Shown here one piece after another: positions 4,149-5,300 of a stretch of 5,300 nt of DNA (positions are counted from its first letter, which is position 1; each line of letters starts with the position of its first letter). This stretch comes from an uncultured Taibaiella sp. (GTDB taxonomy: Bacteria; Bacteroidota; Bacteroidia; Chitinophagales; Chitinophagaceae), in the NCBI GenBank assembly GCA_937871155.1, contig CALMXV010000116.1, positions 1 to 5,300 on the forward strand, read 5' to 3'. The position numbers and the translations under genes were made by a program. The notes under the pieces were generated by a model. The model saw only the letters and a program-made list of their open reading frames with translations. It was not told the origin of the DNA and did no database searches.

Positions 4149-5300
4149 CTATCTCATAATATACATTTTGCCATAACCATTTTTAAAATACTTGTCGGTT
4201 CCATTGGATTTATGCTCAATTTGCTCTCCGTTTATTGCTGTCACAATTCTATAAAAATAAACTCCATTACCTAGTATTTGCCCATATTGGTCTTTCCCAT
4301 CCCATTTATAATCAGTAATATTTCTACCAACATGAATATTGCCTAATTCTTGTTTAGTTATTTCCCTGACTACTTTTCCTGTTACTGTAAGAATTTGAAT
4401 TTTAAATTGACTAGGTGCTTGTGACCCAGTAAGGGTAAATACAAAAGCTGTAGAAGTAGAGAATGGATTGGGGTAGTTTAACACATGAGTAATTGTAGAT
4501 TTATTGATTACTTCAAAAGAAATCTTGTATTCTTTACCTCCGGAAATGTTACCACTCTTGTCTTTCCCATTTACAATAAGTTCGTAAACCCCGTCTTCTT
4601 CAAATTCAGGACGATATTCAATAGCAGCTTCGTTTTGGCTACCAGATGCCGGAATAAATTTACTGATATGTCCATCAAACGGTACAAGTCTAGATTCATT
4701 TAAACCATCTGAAGGATATCTTATTTGAAGTTTTAATAAAGAAGTATCGTCTAGCTTCAGGTACTTATTTTCATCGCGCAGGGTTATTTTTATAAAAGGT
4801 TTAGCTGAGACGATGTCTTTGTTCAAAATATGAACTCCATCAAAGGTTACATCTATTAATGGATTTTTATAATCAGCATCAACCTTAAATGAAATATACC
4901 CCAAGTTATTGGGATGGTATTGTTCTTTTTGATCTTCATCCGGGTTGGCTTCAATAAAGAAAACATTATTACCAGGATAGGCTTGTGGATTAAAGGCTAT
5001 AGCAGCAATAAGCGTATCATTTCCGGGTAAAGAGCGATAGCGATAGTTGCCCAACAAATGCGTGGTATTATTAGCATCAATAATCTTATATCTTACCAAC
5101 ATACTATCCATTGGTAATGTTGTAAGATTCTCAATGGCTACAGCAAAGTTGATAGACTGACCGGATTGTACACTATCAGAAAAAGTATAGTATGCAGCGG
5201 GGTTTAAAGCGGCTTCCGGTGCTGGGCTATAAAGTACGCGCCAATAGTCTAGCTGCGGGCTTGTGCGATTAACAGAATCTAAACTATACCATTCTAATTT
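4149..5300 (-). CDS. PorU2-like (C25 cysteine peptidase family) type IX secretion-linked protein, C-terminal 383 residues
   Basis: This is the 3' end of a large gene. The frame stays open from base 5300 to the stop at 4149-4151; the internal Met at 5111 is not a start, because 63 coherent codons precede it. Those begin KLEWYSLDSV and include LDYWRVLYSPAPEAALNP, a segment I recognise from the big PorU2-type proteins of Bacteroidota. Counting from the window edge, an adhesion-like (CARDB/Ig-type) domain covers about 40-150. It is followed by PLIDVTFDGVHILNKDIVSAKP (about 148-169), a second Ig-like domain at about 170-265, and a FlgD/T9SS-like beta domain from YPNPFS (276-281) through WDGKDQYG (333-340) and GVYFYRI. 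The protein ends GKMYIMR. Family members exceed 1000 residues, with a C25 (gingipain/PorU-like) catalytic domain that would lie outside this window, so activity cannot be judged here. It is presumably exported and cell-surface or outer-membrane associated. Confidence 0.85.
   Translation of the reverse strand, partial: KLEWYSLDSVNRTSPQLDYWRVLYSPAPEAALNPAAYYTFSDSVQSGQSINFAVAIENLTTLPMDSMLVRYKIIDANNTTHLLGNYRYRSLPGNDTLIAAIAFNPQAYPGNNVFFIEANPDEDQKEQYHPNNLGYISFKVDADYKNPLIDVTFDGVHILNKDIVSAKPFIKITLRDENKYLKLDDTSLLKLQIRYPSDGLNESRLVPFDGHISKFIPASGSQNEAAIEYRPEFEEDGVYELIVNGKDKSGNISGGKEYKISFEVINKSTITHVLNYPNPFSTSTAFVFTLTGSQAPSQFKIQILTVTGKVVREITKQELGNIHVGRNITDYKWDGKDQYGQILGNGVYFYRIVTAINGEQIEHKSNGTDKYFKNGYGKMYIMR

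Noticed and set aside
4485..4703. 72-codon plus-strand frame opposite the PorU2-like gene
   Set aside because: It is antisense to a well-supported coding frame and has no independent evidence of translation.
4149..5111. A complete 320-residue protein starting at the ATG ending at 5111
   Set aside because: The same frame stays open to base 5300, and the additional 63 residues (with LDYWRVLYSPAPEAALNP) belong to the family, so this Met is internal and the gene is truncated by the window edge.
1..5300. A defence, mobile or otherwise novel gene system
   Set aside because: No transposase, integrase, nuclease, toxin-antitoxin, retron or CRISPR signature is visible on either strand. All genes belong to known core or common families.

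Overview
The window is chromosomal DNA from a member of the Bacteroidota. Three things point there: a textbook Bacteroidota promoter (TTG, 19 nt, TACCTTTG) in front of the ribosomal operon; an AT-rich sequence whose genes mostly lack a well-placed Shine-Dalgarno; and, at the right edge, the C-terminal part of a very large PorU2-type protein linked to the type IX secretion system. The gene mix looks more like the Chitinophagales/Sphingobacteriales side of the phylum than Bacteroidales, but that finer placement is a guess.

Left part (1-1861, minus strand): the start of the S10 ribosomal protein operon, read right to left as rpsJ (S10), rplC (L3), rplD (L4) and the first 26 codons of rplW (L23), which runs off the window. 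All are full-length, ordinary core genes. The spacers are the unusual part. They are 89, 38 and 93 nt long, and each holds a good inverted repeat that would fold as an RNA hairpin in the mRNA. The operon has its own promoter just upstream of rpsJ, with a predicted leader of only about 32-35 nt. That leaves no room for an E. coli-style L4-binding S10 leader.

Middle (1862-3616): a 182-209 nt divergent promoter region, then two plus-strand genes, a class I SAM-dependent methyltransferase and a small alpha/beta hydrolase with an intact Ser-Asp-His triad. They are 62 nt apart and probably co-transcribed. A small imperfect hairpin lies in the short convergent gap after them.

Right part (3617-5300, minus strand): a small single-RRM RNA-binding protein with a low-complexity tail, preceded by an 18-bp imperfect direct repeat. 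Beyond it lies the last 383 residues of the PorU2-like protein, open to the edge of the window.

I found no mobile element, CRISPR array, tRNA or rRNA gene, or defence system. The observations most worth following up are the hairpin in every S10-operon spacer and the repeat pair upstream of the RRM gene.
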